From Spirochaetes bacterium GWF1_49_6 (lineage in GTDB: Bacteria; Spirochaetota; Brevinematia; Brevinematales; GWF1-51-8), in assembly GCA_001829395.1 (NCBI GenBank), contig MIBD01000061.1:2522-9785 (forward strand): DNA of 7,264 bases, in the 5' to 3' direction. Shown here in pieces: positions 5,609 to 7,264 of the stretch; position 1 is the first letter of the stretch, and each line of letters starts with the position of its first letter. The notes below the pieces were generated by a model. That model saw only the letters and a list, made by a program, of their open reading frames with translations. It was not told where the DNA came from and did no database searches. A program made the position numbers and the translations under genes.

Positions 5609-6944
5609 TTTAGCCCAGAAAGACATGCCCCGGAAATGGTACAATATCCAGGCCGATCTTCCTAAACCCCTCGATCCCCCGTTGGCCCCCGATGGAAAAC
5701 CGGTTACTCCCGAACAATTAGGTGCGATTTTCCCGATGTCATTGATCGCGCAGGAAGTATCTACCGAACGCTGGATTGATATTCCCGAACCGGTACTCGA
5801 TGTATACGCGCGCTGGAGACCGGCTCCCTTATTCCGGGCGATACATCTTGAGAAGGCTCTTGGCACTCCCGCTAAGATTTATTATAAATATGAGGGCGCG
5901 TCTCCGGCAGGTTCGCATAAACCCAACACGTCGGTCGCGCAGGCGTACTATAACGCTCAGGCCGGGATCAAGCGTATCACTACCGAAACCGGCGCCGGGC
6001 AATGGGGTAGCGCATTGGCGCTAGCGGGCGCGCTTTTCGGGATCGAGGTTCGCGTCTATATGGTGCGCGTCAGTTATGACAGTAAGCCCTACCGCAAGAT
6101 GCTGATGAACACTTGGGGCGCGGAATGTATCCCTAGTCCGAGTAATATGACCGAATACGGCAAAAAGGTACTTGCGGCGGATCCGAATAGTCCCGGCAGT
6201 CTCGGTATGGCGATTTCCGAAGCGGTGGAAGAGGCCGCGACCCGCAAAGATACCAACTATTCGCTGGGAAGCGTGCTCAATCATGTCCTGATGCACCAGA
6301 CCATCATCGGACTCGAGTGTAAGGAACAGTTGAAGTCCATCAACGTGTATCCCGATGTGGTAATCGGTTGCGTAGGCGGCGGAAGTAACTTCGCGGGTAT
6401 CGCTTTTCCTTATGTACATGACAAAATAACCGAAAATAAAAAGGTGGATATTGTCGCCGTCGAACCGCGCTCATGCCCCACGATCACCAAGGGCGTGTAT
6501 GAATACGATTTCGGCGATACCGCCGGTATGGCTCCGATTGTGAAGATGTATACGCTGGGGCATACGTTTATGCCGCCCGCCATTCATGCAGGAGGACTGC
6601 GTTATCACGGTATGGCGCCGTTGGTCAGCGCTCTGGTCGATCAGAAGTTCATCGAAGCGCGCTCGTACCACCAGACTGAGGTATTTGAAGCGGGCGTGAT
6701 GTTCGCGAGAACGGAAGGGATTGTTCCCGCTCCCGAAACATGCCATGCGGTTAGAGCCGCCATCCACGAGGCGCAAAAAGCGAAAGAAGAGGGTAAAGAG
6801 AAAACCATCCTCTTCAATTTTAGCGGACACGGATTCTTCGACCTCTCGTCCTACGATAAGTATCTAACAGGACATCTTGAGGATTACGAATACCCGGAGT
6901 CTGCGATAAAAGAAGCCCTACAGCATTTACCTTTTAAAAAATAG
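5589..6944 (+). CDS. trpB: Tryptophan synthase beta chain, type 2 (TrpB2)
   Basis: This is a 451-aa cytosolic PLP enzyme that joins indole and L-serine into L-tryptophan. It is longer than TrpB1 (about 400 aa) and has the extended N-terminus (residues 1-75) of the TrpB2 group. Lys111 in GSHKPNTS is the PLP Schiff-base lysine. Glu133 in TETGAGQWG matches the catalytic Glu109 of Salmonella TrpB, with Trp where TrpB1 has His, a TrpB2 mark. GGGSN (263-267) is the PLP phosphate loop. Glu383 in VPAPETCHA and Ser412 in FSGHG match Salmonella Glu350 and Ser377. HAGGLRYHGMAP (333-344) is also characteristic. All key residues are present, so it should be active. TrpB2 enzymes often work without TrpA and are thought to salvage free indole. 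No trpA is in the window. It overlaps trpR by 20 nt and ends just before a terminator, so it is co-regulated with trpR. Confidence 0.95.
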   Translation: MEIQKIDLAQKDMPRKWYNIQADLPKPLDPPLAPDGKPVTPEQLGAIFPMSLIAQEVSTERWIDIPEPVLDVYARWRPAPLFRAIHLEKALGTPAKIYYKYEGASPAGSHKPNTSVAQAYYNAQAGIKRITTETGAGQWGSALALAGALFGIEVRVYMVRVSYDSKPYRKMLMNTWGAECIPSPSNMTEYGKKVLAADPNSPGSLGMAISEAVEEAATRKDTNYSLGSVLNHVLMHQTIIGLECKEQLKSINVYPDVVIGCVGGGSNFAGIAFPYVHDKITENKKVDIVAVEPRSCPTITKGVYEYDFGDTAGMAPIVKMYTLGHTFMPPAIHAGGLRYHGMAPLVSALVDQKFIEARSYHQTEVFEAGVMFARTEGIVPAPETCHAVRAAIHEAQKAKEEGKEKTILFNFSGHGFFDLSSYDKYLTGHLEDYEYPESAIKEALQHLPFKK

Positions 6945-6945
6945 T

Positions 6946-6971
6946 AAAAAGGGGCTTCGGCCCCTTTTTTT
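6946..6971 (+). terminator. Intrinsic terminator after trpB2
   Basis: A perfect 10-bp stem (AAAAAGGGGC at 6946-6955, GCCCCTTTTT at 6960-6969) is capped by a TTCG tetraloop closed by C-G, the ultrastable UUCG form. It begins 1 nt after the trpB2 stop and ends in seven T residues (6965-6971). The A-tract makes the hairpin look able to work in both directions, though no minus-strand gene converges here within the window. Confidence 0.95.
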
Positions 6972-6985
6972 ATGCCCAATATATG

Positions 6986-6990
6986 GGAGG
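6986..6990 (+). promoter_or_regulatory. Ribosome binding site of the ATP-grasp gene
   Basis: GGAGG, within GGGAGGG, lies 4 nt before the ATG at 6995. It is the only good Shine-Dalgarno sequence between the terminator and the new gene. Confidence 0.75.
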
Positions 6991-6994
6991 GTTT

Positions 6995-7264
6995 ATGAAA
7001 GGTCACGATGTGAAAGGAAAGACTCTGCTGGTTATCGGAGCGGGACTTCTCCAGCTTCCGGTTATCCTGAAAGCCAAGGAATTGGGAATGGAAACGGTGG
7101 TTGTCGACGCGAATCCGAACGCGCTCGGGGTGAAAGCCGCGAATCATTTCATCCGTTCCAGTACTCTCGACGCTGAAAGTACGGTCTATGAGGCGGAAAA
7201 ATTTCACACGACCGTCAGAAAAATCGACGGCGTACTGACGGTGGGTACCGACGCCTCCTATACG
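6995..7264 (+). CDS. ATP-grasp family protein, N-terminal part (3' end outside window)
   Basis: The 90 visible codons encode the N-terminal preATP-grasp (Rossmann-like) domain of an ATP-grasp enzyme. LLVIGAGLLQLPVILKAKELG (residues 11-31) is the glycine-rich first strand-helix unit, ETVVVDANPNALG (33-45) the second strand and the acidic turn, and KIDGVLTVGTDASYT (76-90) the next strand with the GTD motif. This pattern is common to PurK, carbamoyl-phosphate synthase-like and amino acid ligases, which couple ATP hydrolysis to joining a carboxylate to an amine or thiol. The catalytic ATP-binding part lies beyond the window, so the substrate cannot be named. It starts 23 nt after the trpB2 terminator, with little room for a promoter of its own, so how it is transcribed is unclear. 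Confidence 0.82.
   Translation, partial: MKGHDVKGKTLLVIGAGLLQLPVILKAKELGMETVVVDANPNALGVKAANHFIRSSTLDAESTVYEAEKFHTTVRKIDGVLTVGTDASYT

Noticed and set aside
6972..6998. Eight-codon open frame with one Trp codon whose stop overlaps the ATP-grasp start, a possible leader peptide
   Set aside because: It has no ribosome binding site, only the terminator T-tract upstream, and a single Trp codon is no evidence for attenuation.

Overview
The window reads entirely on the + strand and holds six genes, the first and last cut by the window edges. It looks like a bacterial chromosome of intermediate GC with tight gene packing and strong AGGAGG-type ribosome binding sites. A secreted TPR protein beside a membrane-bound SpoIIE-type phosphatase and a STAS antagonist, plus a TrpR-like repressor with TrpB2, suggests a free-living, Gram-negative-type anaerobe. 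Spirochaetota is my best guess, but confidence is low because no rRNA or other taxonomic marker is present.

Region 1 (1-5125) carries the 3' end of pgi (glucose-6-phosphate isomerase), then a 631-aa exported TPR protein whose start codon lies inside the end of pgi. A 768-aa phosphatase follows, with seven predicted membrane segments, a GAF domain and a PP2C/SpoIIE domain, and then a 112-aa STAS anti-sigma-factor antagonist. The spacers are 26 and 32 nt, so the last three genes look like one transcription unit. Two parts of a partner-switching pathway are present: the phosphatase and the STAS protein it would dephosphorylate. The kinase/anti-sigma factor is not in the window. A strong hairpin terminator at 5221-5251 closes this region.

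Region 2 (5221-6971) is a compact cassette: terminator, sigma-70-type promoter, an 8+4+8 bp inverted repeat across the predicted transcription start, a 91-aa TrpR-family regulator, TrpB2 (tryptophan synthase beta, type 2) overlapping it by 20 nt, and a very strong UUCG-loop terminator. The layout suggests a self-regulated tryptophan or indole-salvage operon, with the inverted repeat as the likely operator. No trpA or other trp gene is in the window.

Region 3 (6972-7264) starts a new gene only 23 nt after that terminator. Its 90 visible residues are the N-terminal nucleotide-binding-like fold of an ATP-grasp ligase.

There is no sign of mobile elements, CRISPR arrays, tRNA or rRNA genes. The only non-coding stretch over 100 nt is 5126-5332.
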